Shown here: positions 1-10,900 of the stretch, in pieces
How the letters are laid out: the number at the start of each line of letters is the position of its first letter
Position numbering within the stretch: position 1 is the first letter of the stretch
Assembly: GCA_025667525.1 (NCBI GenBank)
Contig: JANFOE010000587.1
Location: 531,568 to 595,567 of the forward strand
Direction: 5' to 3'
Length of the DNA: 64,000 nt
From: Glebionis coronaria
Taxonomy: Eukaryota > Streptophyta > Magnoliopsida > Asterales > Asteraceae
Notes under the pieces: generated by a model
The model's database searches: none
The model's input: the letters and a program-made list of their open reading frames with translations, nothing else
Told to the model about the DNA's origin: nothing
Made by a program: the position numbers and the translations under genes

Positions 1-1148
1 TAAGTGTGGAGGAGGACCTGTAAATAAATAAAACTGTCCTTGTATATATTGCATGTGTTTTCTTTTGTTTATAGCATGCAGGAAAATAGCAAATTGGAGC
101 TCTAAGCTGGATTCATCTCTCGAAGTCCCGCATTTTTCTACTAAGCCCCGGGAAGTTCTTGTTTCCCTTTGCATTTTTCCTATTTTTAATATTTTATCAG
201 TTATTACCTCGAGGACGATGTTCAACTTAAGTGTGGAGGAGGTGACAAATAGGAAAAATGAAATAAAAAATATAATAAAATTTCTCCACATGAAAATCTT
301 TTTGAAAAACAATAAAAATATATATGTTTTGTGAATAAATAAGTTTTTAGCAAAGCAAAAATCTCATTGATTGACATTATAAATTAGCACAAAATCCATT
401 TCCCAAATATGTGAGAAAAACTTAGCCTTATATTTCTCTATTTTGTGTGAAAGCCGATCATCTAGTATGCTTCAGAATTTGTGATTGGTCATCATTTACA
501 AAACCTCAGTGAGGTTAATTTATAGATATTTTCGAAAGGAAGCAAAATAAAATCACCCTTATATCATTTTAGTTAAGCTACACTGGCTTACTAAAATATG
601 TGGCGCTCGTACGCATATGTTATATTATCCATTGTGCCAATATCCTTATATGTTATGCCTAACCACTTGTCAAGTTATAAAGTTTATGATGTTCTCTTAA
701 AAAATGTATGAAAAAGAAAGAAAGAAAAAAAAATAGTCAAGTATTCTAGTATAGTTTGTTCTATAACTTTGACAAAGGCATATACTTTTTGATCCTACAC
801 CCACATCATTTATCACGTTTCGCTTCTTTGAAAATTTATCTGGTGCTCACGCCGCAACGGTTATGTTAATGTGTCTTGTACAAACCTATGGTAGCTATCT
901 ATTTTATGACCGAGCTAATTGAGTGTTACCTTACATTTACCCTTTTGTGAGTGACATTTGTGTGAACTTAAAATCCAAACACTATCCATGTGATGTGCTG
1001 AATTTATTTTGTCGTTTGCTTTTGCTATCCATAAAAATTAAATCATTTTCCTATCATACTTCACAACACTTAAAAGCATTTTTAAAATTGAAATTGTTTT
1101 CTCGCTTTGATTGCTTGAGGGTAAGCAATAGCTAAGTGTGGAGGAATC
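1..1148 (+). mobile_element. 3' internal end of a Tat/Athila-like LTR retrotransposon (element Y)
   Basis: Non-coding, AT-rich DNA carrying three copies of a purine-rich motif AAGTGTGGAGGA (start of window, about 229-240 and 1134-1145). The last copy lies directly before an LTR-like TGATAAC start and so acts as the polypurine tract. The same arrangement (AAGTGTAGGGG repeats before TGATAAG) is seen in the complete Athila-like element at 50-59 kb, which supports the assignment. No envelope or pol coding is visible; short open frames here look random. The element's left part lies outside the window. Confidence 0.6.
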
Positions 1149-1345
1149 TGATAACGACCTAAGTATACATATTCAACCTATCATTATAATGCCACTTTGT
1201 AGTATAAATAAGAGCTTCCGGTACTTAATATGTTGTGTTTTATATGCAAATATAAAGTATGAAGGAGGAAAGTGAAGATATGTAAAGAAGGGGCCTCAAT
1301 ATGCAATAAAGTTAAAGTTATTAAAAGAAGATTCTGAATCGCCCA

Positions 1346-1432
1346 GAAGTGTGGCGCACAAAGTTGCAAGTGCGGCGCACATTCGCATCTCCAAAGTGCG
1401 GCGCACTTGAGGAGAAGTGCGGCGCACATTTG
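1346..1432 (+). repeat. Four GTGCGGCGCAC-type repeats upstream of an LTR TATA box
   Basis: Four near-identical 11-mers of the form GTG(C/T)GGCGCAC lie within about 90 bases. They are separated by spacers of 10-18 bases and end about 15 bases before the TATA box at 1447. Each unit is nearly palindromic (GTGCG.CGCAC) and much more GC-rich than its surroundings. The position suggests an LTR promoter element; this is inferred from spacing only. Confidence 0.7.
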
Positions 1433-1446
1433 ACCCCAGACAGCAC

Positions 1447-1454
1447 TATAAATA
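1447..1454 (+). promoter_or_regulatory. TATA box of LTR Y
   Basis: TATAAATA in the context CACTATAAATAGAGG, followed about 40 bases later by a pyrimidine-rich CTCTCTCTC stretch, the usual layout of a plant LTR promoter. Confidence 0.6.
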
Positions 1455-2397
1455 GAGGTCATTTCCACTCATTTTACACACACCTCTCTCTCTCAATACT
1501 CCATAGCTCGAGTATTTTAGTCCTTTTAGTAAATTTTCAGTATTATCCACTTTTGGGAGATACTTGTAACGAGAGTATTCCACTATTCGATTCTTGGAGG
1601 AACGATACAATCGTGACACTTGTGTACTCGTTTATTCAATCCAATCTAAGTATGATGTTCTCTTACTCTTTTCCAATTGTTACTTTGATTACTATGTTAG
1701 GCTAAGCTATTTGTGACTATATGGGTATGTGACTATGATTAGTGATGATGCTATGATATGATCCTTTATAAATGATTTCAAGCTAATGTTGTAGAACCAT
1801 TTTACCACCTAGTTCTACAAACCATATTATATCTAATTTGATTTGTTACGATAGTTTGGCGTTGAGAAACGCAAATTGTTATAATAAGTTTTCTAGAACT
1901 TGTCTATGGTCATGAATCTTTGGTTGAAGAAATCCGCTTAGAAACTTGATAAAATATTGAACTTGTTGGCAACTTGTTTTGAGCTTAATCGCTTAAATAA
2001 ACATAAGTCTTGAATCAACCCAAGTAAACTGTGTAAACGCCGTTTTGACGAAAAAGGATTATCACACTATACCTACATAAACATATCTCGATCATTATTA
2101 TCATCATCACGAACTTATACGAACTATCCCATATTAGTCATATTTGTTATTATTGATATTACTTCAACCATTTTTTTCTTTAATTGTTATCTTGATTACC
2201 AAAACGAAACTAAGTCTCAGCGAACGATCCTGGCTTACCACTACAAAGCTATATTACGAACGAAAGGGTATATTTGCCCGTGTTTGTCTTCTAGTCCCTT
2301 GTTTTATCTAAACCTTGTAATATAAATTTAAGACTTTCAAACGAAGATCAAGTACCTTCTCAATATAATGAGACTAAGAAATTAGAATACCATCACT

Positions 2398-2595
2398 TTC
2401 ATGTTTAATTCTTTGCCAAGGATAACATCAGCCTTGCCCATGTCTTTCATGGAGAACTTTGATGAAAAATTTTTCCTTTGTCAAGTCAACCAGAACTTGG
2501 TCAGTACCAAAGATTAGCATGTGATCAACATATAGGCAAATGATAACTCCTTTACCAGATTCATCAAATTTGCTATATACACATTTATTAGGCTA
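2398..2595 (-). pseudogene. Ty1/copia reverse-transcriptase fragment
   Basis: Read on the minus strand this stretch encodes the palm core of a copia reverse transcriptase: a segment beginning VYSKFDESGKG, then the strand-turn-strand catalytic motif in the form LYVDHMLIFGT, where the family has YVDDM. The second catalytic aspartate is therefore histidine. A frameshift and a stop follow near 2440, after which a second frame continues with a KDMGKADVILG-like stretch. About 65 codons remain, with no integrase or RNase H and no LTRs of its own. It is a dead fragment sitting between pieces of gypsy elements. Confidence 0.75.
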
Positions 2596-3004
2596 AGTAC
2601 TCATAGTCTCATTATTTAAGATTTTAAATTGTGAAGAATGATAAATGATAGAGTTGGAAGTAAGTGGAAAGGGCTTTGATAAAGTTCATATGAACTATTT
2701 GTGGCTATTTTACTCCCATTCGAAACCGTTTGATTTCTTGTCAACGCCATAAACTGTTAATAAATAATCAAGTACGGTTTTTCCGGTTTTTAGTCTCTTA
2801 TGCATTTTTGACTAATCATTTGTGGTTAATATGAGTACATATTGGGGTTTTAAGTTGATAATGTTTTGCATGGTAAGTTTGTACCTTGTTTAATAGTGGT
2901 GGGATAATTAATTTATTAATTTATTAAATAAAGTCCAAAAGGACTATGCTTTGCAAAAATAAGTCCAAAATGGACAAGTGATGTGTAAGGTTCTTATTAT
3001 GGTT

Positions 3005-3080
3005 CAGTATTACCTTGACGGGTTGCGGGATCATAATATCAACTTTTCCAATCCAGTATTGCCTTGACGGGCTGCAGGAT
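3005..3080 (+). repeat. Pair of 27-bp direct repeats
   Basis: Two copies (3005-3031 and 3054-3080) beginning CAGTATT(A/G)CCTTGACGGG, differing at three or four positions and 49 bases apart. No function or element family recognised. Confidence 0.6.
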
Positions 3081-3389
3081 TGAGAATCCAAGGTCATAAT
3101 AAAATATTCCAAAAGAATGTAAAAGAGACCGAGAAGATAATTTATTGTGTGGGTAACCACTTATTAGGAAAGATATAAGCTTGGCATGTAAAATGTTATC
3201 ACTTAAAATTCTAATGTAGACTTATATTAATTAGGGTGGTTATTCAAGTAATTGATTAGATGGTTAACTATTGTTTAAAACCATAATTCCTTATTTTCAT
3301 ATTTTATTAAATATCTCTCGCAATAAAGACAAATTTTCTCAAAAGCAATTTGCTCAAATAAAATCAGATTAGAGGCAAAATAAGTGAGA

Positions 3390-3768
3390 GTATATTGTTA
3401 ACACAGATAATTCTTATGGATGAGCCATTGCAATTTTGCTTATGAATGACAATGATCTCATTTTTAAGCTTTGTATGGGGAAAGTAAAACTTGAGGATGA
3501 TAAATATTCATGATACCAAAGGCCTAATCAAAGTCATTGATTTCTTAACAAGTTGCTTCCATTAAACAATTTCAAGTGTAAACTAAATAAATGAAGTTGT
3601 AATCTTTTGTTGCAAGTTTAATAAAGTTCCAAAAGTAGTTTTTAAGTGTAGTACAGTGTATTAAATCATAAAATAGCCAAGATGGATTAATTATGAGGAA
3701 AATGTAATCAAGATCTTTGTAATATGTCATTGCATGGGGGCATGACAATGGTCAAGTAGAGGAGAATT
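3390..3768 (+). mobile_element. 3' internal end of a second Athila-like element (element X)
   Basis: The stretch with ACAATGATCTCATTTTTAAG, then GAGGATGATAAATATTCATGA, then GCATGGGGGCATGACAATGG closely parallels positions 57210-57440 just before the 3' LTR of the complete Athila-like element in this window. It ends in the purine-rich tract AGAGGAGAATT directly before an LTR start. The two elements are therefore relatives, and this is the 3' tail of one whose 5' part is missing. Confidence 0.65.
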
Positions 3769-6376
3769 TGATAATTGTGAAAACACTTATCTTTTATAAC
3801 CTAAAAACCACTAAAACAAAGTTAAAATTCTTAATTATACTTTGTAAAAGTCAGAATTATGCGGGTTTTGTGTTTTTGCACTTTTGTAGGCAAAACAAGT
3901 ACAAAAGAGACAAACACGGGTTTTCACAGGAATTATTTGAAGAAAAAGACAAAAGAAGCCCTAAAGGAACATTGTTGCAAAAGTAATGAAGATCCATGGA
4001 CTATTCTTGCTACATTTGTGAAGATCCAAGGACCAAATTTGCCATTCGTCAAAGTTTAGTATCAAAGAATACAAACTGCCAAAGTTTATTAAGTTCAAGG
4101 GTTGTTTTTGGCAAAGCAACAAAGTTAAAGCTGACGTAGACCAATCATAAGCCTTAAATGGCCTTCACATGGATCAAATAAGAAGCAACCAATAGTGATT
4201 CACTTATAAGATAGTGATCCGTCTGATCACTCAATAACCAACCACAATTAGCCACGTTATCGTTCACTTTACAACACAACTGAAGATGATCAAGGCACTT
4301 TCAAGAGAAATTTTCAACAGCTAAAGTGGTCTACATTGCAAGGAGAATTCAACAATACACTTTAATTTCTCTGTCATTCATCCAAACAAAATCACCCAAA
4401 TTTTTTATTAACCCGATTAACCCCATTCACTTTTCCTACCTCACCAATTCGTCAGTTTAAACATTCCTCACTCCTCTCATCTCCTATAAATACACCTCAC
4501 TCTCCACACACACACACACAGTAGTTAGTTTTAACCATTTTTCTTAGTAGTTAGGAATTGTAACTAAATTTAGTTACAATTGAGTTAGAATCTTGTACTT
4601 AGCTTAGTGTTTGTATCCTTTCACTCTATTCGATTCACACTTAATAAATATCATCATTCCATTTCAATTCTTTTCAAATTCTACTAGTGTTACAATTCAG
4701 TTCGTTGATTCATGTTTCTGTTATGGTTATGAAGTTTTCATGATGCTGATGTAGTTGTAGACTGATCAATTGGATCATATTATGGTTGAAAAAGCTGAAA
4801 CTAAAGTATCCGTTGGATTTAAATAGCAGTTCGAATTTCTGGTGTTGTAAGTTTAGGTGTTTGTGATCATTTGTGGTTGTTTGGTTAGATATTAGCTTGC
4901 TTCTTTATCAATGGTGTCCTGGAATCACAAGTTAAGCTCAGTTACTTTTTCTGCACACTTTTAGTGTTAAATTGTTTAGTTGTTGAATTGATAGTGTCAT
5001 ACTTGCAATTGGCTTTAAATTTGCTTAATTTTATCTGTTTATTATAGCTTTATATCTGTTTTCATTCAATTACCTCTAAATCTTCATACCACTTTGTAAA
5101 TTTCTCATTTCTAGCTACAAAGGACTGTTTGGATCATTGATTTTGAAGCTTTGTTGTTAGATTTAATTGTGAGCTTTGTTTACAGCGTTCATACCTTGCC
5201 TAAAACATTTACATTCCAGCCGTTAAAGTCAAACAATCCAAGTCAAACAGGCAATTGGCCTTTAAATAGTATGGGTTGAGATTGTAGTGTAACAACTATT
5301 GTTGAATCATCATATCTTTGTGCTCAATGTGATTTAGATTGTAAGGTTTTGTGTTTTAAGTAACTTAAAGTAGTGACTATTTTTTACTTTAAGTTTTCAT
5401 CCTAGCTTATTGCATTTGTCTATAATCTGTCTCAAAGTTGCTTATTCAGAACTGTTTTCAAAGCATTCTCATCTTCTGTTTTACTGATATAGCTTATCCA
5501 GCTTAATTCCTTTTGTAAAAAAAGTGCTTATTTTCATCTTATAATATATTTTAAGTCTTTAGAAGTCATTTTCCAAAAAAGTCAAATAGTCAACATTTTT
5601 TGTCAATAAGCACATTTTGCTTATTTCACATTTGAAGCTTATTCCTTCATTGAAATTTCAATTAAGCTTTGTGGAAATCATTTTTCTGAGCTTAATATCA
5701 TTTTCTGAAAATTTCATAACATTTAGTTTAGCTTAAATACGATTTACAAATAATTGTAGAAGTTCAAAAATTCAAATAAGCACTTCTAACTTGTCTTAGC
5801 TTAAAAGATTTCATTTGGCTAATTAAATTTCAATATTAATCATTTTGGAAGAATAATCAGCTTATTTGGTACTTTAGAACTTGAGATCTAACTTATTTTT
5901 AGTCCTTTGCCCGTAATTAACAATAAGTTTGAAAAAAATTGCAATTTAGTCCTTGAGTTTGTTAGTAGTTGGTATTTCTGTTATACTAGTTTAAATTTTC
6001 TGTTTTGGTAGCTATTACCCTTCAAGTTTGCTATGTTGGTTATTTCAGTTTTAGTAGTTTTAATTTTCTGTTATGACATTTTCAGTCCTTGTTGTTTGCA
6101 AGTTTGTTATTTTCTTGTTATTAGTTTGTAAAATTTGTTATTTTCTTTTTCTTTTTCTTGTTCTTGTTATTACGGTATTTGCTAAATGATTTTAGCGTAG
6201 TACGTATACATAGACTAGATAACATTTTTACTTTTTACCTGCTTTGTTTTCCAAGTAAAAATAGATACCAATCAAGCTTTATTAACCAAAAACGATTAAG
6301 TATTTTTGATAAAATTGGATATCAATTCGACACGATTTGAGGACGATAACTATATTAAAAAACGAATGTTATTACA
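3769..6376 (+). repeat. 3' LTR of element X
   Basis: Starts TGATAATTGTGAAAACAC, matching in layout the LTR start TGATAAGTGTGTAAACACCC at 50180. Similar blocks follow, including GTCAGAATTATGCG. A TATA box lies at 4485-4492 with a CT/CA-rich start region after it. The end was placed at ATTACA (6376) after an ACGATAACT block that corresponds to the last 35 bases of the Athila-like LTR. No target duplication could be checked because the 5' LTR is not present. The open frames inside are short and unsupported. Confidence 0.6.
4485..4492 (+). promoter_or_regulatory. TATA box of LTR X
   Basis: TATAAATA preceded by CTCC and followed by a CACTCTCCACACACACACA initiator region, the same plan as the TATA boxes in the other LTRs of this window. 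Confidence 0.55.
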
Positions 6377-6920
6377 CTTCATTAGACAAGAAGGGATCTT
6401 GCGGATATAGTGGAAATCTAGAGTAAGGTGTACTCGAGGAGTAGAATAGGAACGAAGAGAGAGAGCTTTTTTGCCGAACCACTATAAATCTTTGATGTAT
6501 TTCCTTAGCTTGTTTGTTTCCTTACTCTTTACTTATATATGTCTTTACATTTATCAACTCATTATCATATTCACTTGATATAGCAAATGTTTTGAAATTT
6601 TGGAAATTGGCCCAACTATTATGAAACAAGTTTTCAAGTAATAGTCACTTCTAATGATCAACATAATTTTAATTAGGAAAACTATTCAAGCCTCCTCCTT
6701 TTTCTAGTTTCTGCGATAGGTATCAGAGCCTAGGTCACTCAAGATCTTTGAAGTATATTATGCTTTAAAGCTTAGATCGAACTGTGGTCTCTACTACATA
6801 GAAGGGTCGGTTGCATTAAAGTTTCCTTTTTGGTCGAAACCTCTTTTCTCAAAAATTGACCTTAATATTGATGCTATATCAACTCATCATGATTATGATC
6901 TCCTTAGTAATCTTTACACA
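6377..6920 (+). other. Unassigned stretch with a tRNA-Met primer-site look-alike
   Basis: No gene is visible. GGTATCAGAGCCTAGG at about 6719 resembles the initiator-methionine tRNA primer site used by many plant retroelements. An ACTATAAATC TATA-like site (about 6480) and a GAGAGAGAG run lie upstream. This could be the leader of another LTR element or a pararetrovirus-like remnant. There is no coding sequence or paired LTR to decide. Confidence 0.3.
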
Positions 6921-7286
6921 TGTTAGCCCTATATTTTATATAGTCGAACAAGAATGTAATAGGTCATCTTAGTCGTAAATGGTCTTGTATTGTAATAGGT
7001 TAGTCGGGTTAACCGGGCTTGGTATTTAAGCTAATATTGTTTAAGTTAGGAGCTCTAAGCCCAAGCAAAGCCAAGCCCGGCCCATGAACAATCCCACTAA
7101 AGCCTTTAAGGCGTGGCATATATATACCCTCTTCCATGTGTGGAAGAGGGTGTTGGTTACCATTTACTTTCTCTCTCTAGTAATGTTTTAACCTTCCAAT
7201 CTCTCTACTTTTTCGCTCTACCTTCATCTATTTCTCTCTCTAAATATCATCTTAATATTGTGTTATGGATTGAAGTGGGATTAACA
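6921..7286 (+). repeat. 5' LTR of element C
   Basis: Runs from TGTTAGCCCTATATTTTATA to ATTAACA and contains an ATATATATA box (7118-7126). The right LTR has the same length. This repeat defines the element's left end. Confidence 0.9.
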
Positions 7287-7288
7287 TT

Positions 7289-7301
7289 TGGTATCAAGAG
7301 C
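7289..7301 (+). other. Primer binding site, initiator tRNA-Met type
   Basis: TGGTATCAAGAGC, a one-base variant of the usual TGGTATCAGAGC, two bases downstream of the 5' LTR. Confidence 0.8.
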
Positions 7302-7589
7302 TTATAGTGGATAGGCGATTGAAGATTCGTTGTTGTGTTCTTATTGTTTTTGTGAGGTATTTGATCCATAATCCTTAATCCAATTTTTTTTTATGTTTTT
7401 TATGTTTTATTCTTGATGCAAATCATCTACATAGTTGTGGTAGAGATTTGGTATTGTTACTTTGGCTAAAAACACAAAATGTTTGGGTATTTAGATCATT
7501 TTTGGCTTAAAATCACGTTTGAGATTGTTAGATCCGATAAAGGTGGAAGTCGGCCAACCGTTTTCATTCTCTTCGGAATAATTTTGGTC

Positions 7590-8290
7590 ATATTGCGAAG
7601 TAGATCCATGGGTTTCTATTTTGCGAAGTCCATTTTCTTTGTGTATTCCGAAGTTACTAAGCAAAATTATTCCAAAGTTCTTACCCAACAAAATTATTCT
7701 GAAGTTCAAATTCTTAGATATTCCGATGTTCAATTGTTAAATATTCCGAAGATATTGTTTGACAATTATTCCGAAGTGTGTTTCTTTGAATATTCCGAAG
7801 TCAAGTTTCTTTGAGAATTCCGAAGTTAATATTGCGAAGTGGCTATTCAAAAGTTGAGAATTCCAAAGTTAATATTGCGAGGTTAAGCAAAATTCCGAAG
7901 TTGAAAATTCCGAAGTAGCAATATTCCGAAGTGAAGATACGTTTTGATTTATTCCGAAGTTCCCTTATTGCGAAGTTCCCTTATTCCGAAGTTCCCGTAT
8001 TGCGAAGTTCCCTTATTCCAAAGTTCTATTTTATTCCGAAGATCCCAACAACCAGTTTATTCTGAAGTTCCTTTCACACAGGATTCCGAAGTCATCAATG
8101 TAACAGATTCTGAAGTGTAAATTTTGTTTTATTCCGAAGTGCAATTTTGAACTCATTCCGAAGTTACCAATCCTTCATAATTCCAAAGTTCGGAAGTTTT
8201 ATTCCAAAGTATCTAAAGTAAAAAAATCCCGAAGTCCAAATTTTTTCCGAAGTGAATACCATTTTGGATTCCGAAGTCGAAGTTAAAAAA
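7590..8290 (+). repeat. TTCCGAAG repeat array in the leader of element C
   Basis: About 700 bases hold more than twenty irregularly spaced copies of ATTCCGAAGT or close variants (ATTGCGAAG, ATTCCAAAG, ATTCTGAAG). The spacers are AT-rich and vary from 5 to 35 bases. The array lies between the primer binding site and the gag-like frame, that is in the transcript leader. Short open frames across it arise from the repeat and are not credible genes. Confidence 0.85.
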
Positions 8291-8665
8291 AATGAGTTTT
8301 TTGGCGGGAAAACCATAGTAAAATTTATTTTTTCCTAGACCATTTTTAGGTCATTTAAGCTTCGATTTCAAATTTTGGCGATGCGAAAAAAATTTCAACC
8401 AAAAATTCAAATTTTTTAGGTTTTATTTTTCGTTAAAATTTTCATTTTTCAAAATTTTTCTCTATTATTTTTTGGCTATTTCGAACTCGATTTCAAAATT
8501 TGGTAATTAAAAAATTTTCGGGTTACCGTTTTGTCAGACTGAAGAATTTATTGTCGGACTAAGAAAAATCGGAATTTTCGGAAGTTCAACCACGATCGAA
8601 TCACAACAGATCTACTAAAGATCCATAATCCATACACATCATATCCTCTTCGTGACATCCGTTCA

Positions 8666-10900
8666 ATGGACACTAAGATAAATAAAGAGGAGATGCAGAA
8701 TCCAGTGGTTCAGACAAATACTGAGACTCCAATCAGTAAACCTTATGTTAAGGATTCTACCACCAAAACCGTTCATGCAATCAAATACAAGATGTAGAAA
8801 GCAAAAGAAAGATGCGTGGAACACTTAAAGTTGCTTCAGTCACACCTTCAGGTTCTTTCAAGAGAATACCTAAAAGGCACTCGTCTTGAAATTGGATTCA
8901 AATGGGTATTCGTTCTACTATTTGGTCAAGATGTTGAGACATTCACCAGAATGATGCTACTTAATGTGGACCATCTTCAACAAGAACTTGACATAGATGA
9001 TTTTCACGAGACTTTATGCATGGAGATCCTTTTAGCTCTCAACTATCAGTTCCAGCAATTCATTGACTCAAGTGGCTTATCCAACAACGATCGAGAGTTC
9101 GCAAGTACATACTTTACCAAATATACTCTCGTAGATCTTCAAGCGTTCAAAGAGACACTTCTTCAACATATGAGTATTATAAAGAAGTCAATTGTTGAAA
9201 GAATACGCCATCAAAGGCAATTCGAACGAAAGGTGAATCAAAGACTGATGCAGACGAAAGAGAACAACGTCGATAAGGGTCAAGCATTGGATGCTTGTTC
9301 AGTTGATACAAAAAGCAGCGGGACAGAATCTGAAAAGCAGCATACCAGCAACAGCTCAGGGAATGATCACACAGCCAATGATGCAGATATCAGACCCATT
9401 TATGATGATGAGCCAATGACTACGGTACACTTAAATGCTGAATACGATGTTCATCAACATACTGAGCAATTTGAACCTATTTTTGACACGTATCTAGTGG
9501 AAAAGGTTGATAGCAATACCACACCTGATTCATCAGATACGAGTACTAATGGAGGAGAGAGTGCCTAGGATGTTGATTCTAAGATTCATGAGCTTGAAAT
9601 TCTGTTAGCTCATAAGACAAAAGATTTTGAGGATGCCAAACTCGATTTTTCAAAGAAAAATAACAAATTTGAGGCTTATTTTGAAAAACTTGAAAAAGCA
9701 AATGTTGCTCTTGAACAAAAATTGGATCGTAAGATTCAAGATTTCAACGCGGAAAAAGAACATCTGGTGAAACAAATAAATTTGTTAGAATCAAAGTTGG
9801 CTTCTCATAATCCAAGTCCTCCGCCTTGTTTACTAAGTGAAATATCTGTGCAACCTATCGACACTGTAGATAGTAATGACGCGAATGTCGAAAGTGACAT
9901 ATTTGACAATATGAATATTAAGTTAGAACAACGTGTCGCTCAATTACTTCTACAAAATGAGCAATTAAAAGCTCAGATTCAGGAAAAGGTTTTTGCACTG
10001 ACAGTCGTGAAAAATGAGTTAAGGAAGCTAAAGGGAAATAGTGTGGATACTAAGTTAGCAAATCAGTCAGTCTTGGGGAAACCTCCTTCTCAACCATTCA
10101 AAAATTGCTCAGTTGCTAGACAGCCGGATGTCTTTAAATCTGAATGACCCAAAACGTCGAACCCGAGGTTTGCATCTCAAGTTGACGAGCGTAGCAATTT
10201 GCCTAAATCAGTCACTCCACAATCTAGATCCTCCTTAAGAAATTATGCCCATGCAAAACCCGATCATATGAATGCTTCAAGCCACTCTAGTAATAGCTTC
10301 AAGAACATGCCTAGGCGTAGTTCAAATGAAACGGGTCATAAAAGCTATCTAGAGGATGCTACGAACAAGACACCAACAAGAGATAGGACCAAACCACAAC
10401 CTAGGAGCGCTAATCACACATCTAGGAATTCTAGACCCTTCTATGATGTGCACAAATTCGCCAACCCTAGGAACTCTATATCCTTCTCAGATGCTAAGCA
10501 TTTTGTTTGCACGAAATGTAACAAATGCGTGTTTAATGCCATTCATGATGATTGTATCACTAAAGTCCTGAACAAGTTGAACCAAAAAGCTAGAGCACCT
10601 CAAAGACGGAACCCTAAAGGAAATAGGTTTTCTCCAACTAAGTCTTCTGTTGTGCATGAGAAACCTATATCTCCTAGACCTTGTCTTAGGTGGTTACCAA
10701 CGGGTAGAACCTTTAAAACAATCGATCTTAGGTGGGTTCCTACTGGAAATATATTTCCCTCTAGCATGAGGTTGACAATGAACCCCCACATGGTTCTCAC
10801 AATGATATCACTAACCCAAATTCAAGCATACAAACTACTGATGCAAGTGCAGGTATCGACGTCACGATTCAACGAGAACACAAAGGTCCAATATTTGTAA
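8666..10900 (+). pseudogene. Gag-like coiled-coil and zinc-knuckle protein of element C, three in-frame stops
   Basis: One continuous reading frame from ATG 8666 to 10900 (745 codons) is interrupted only by stops at 8795 (TAG), 9566 (TAG) and 10145 (TGA); there is no frameshift. The N-terminal third is helical, with a GTRLEIGFKWVF stretch and HLQQELD repeats. The centre (about 9590-10060) is a long coiled coil rich in E, K, L and Q. The C-terminal part is basic and S/N-rich, with a Cys-rich knuckle around 10505-10560 (HFVCTKCNKCVFNAIHDDC) and two repeats of LRW(L/V)PTG. I recognise this from a very abundant retroelement-associated protein of Asteraceae, usually annotated as Pol- or CCHC-related, and infer a gag-like role. 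The broken frame means this copy is not translated in full. Confidence 0.75.

Larger units (their letters stand above)
1149..2340 (+). repeat. 3' LTR of element Y (right end approximate)
   Basis: Begins TGATAACGACC immediately after a polypurine tract. It contains a TATA box (1447-1454) followed by a CT-rich start region (1480-1500). The stretch around 2215-2300, with an ATTACGAACGAAAGGGTAT string, resembles what I know from the LTR ends of Tat/Athila elements. No clean CA end or target duplication was found, so the right boundary is a guess. A second LTR of the same element is not in the window. Confidence 0.5.

Noticed and set aside
53..334. 93-codon frame at the left edge
   Set aside because: No motif, low-complexity AT-rich codons, lies in the non-coding 3' tail of element Y.
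1184..1705. Overlapping frames on both strands across LTR Y
   Set aside because: They arise from the LTR's GC-rich repeats and leader; no domain.
6700..6740. tRNA-Met primer-like site that could mark an endogenous pararetrovirus
   Set aside because: No coat, movement or RT coding near it, and no repeat pair; kept only as an unassigned stretch.
7590..8290. CRISPR-like array or heat-shock elements
   Set aside because: Repeat units are too short and spacing irregular for CRISPR, and the TTC-GAA gap of one base does not match the two-base gap of heat-shock elements.
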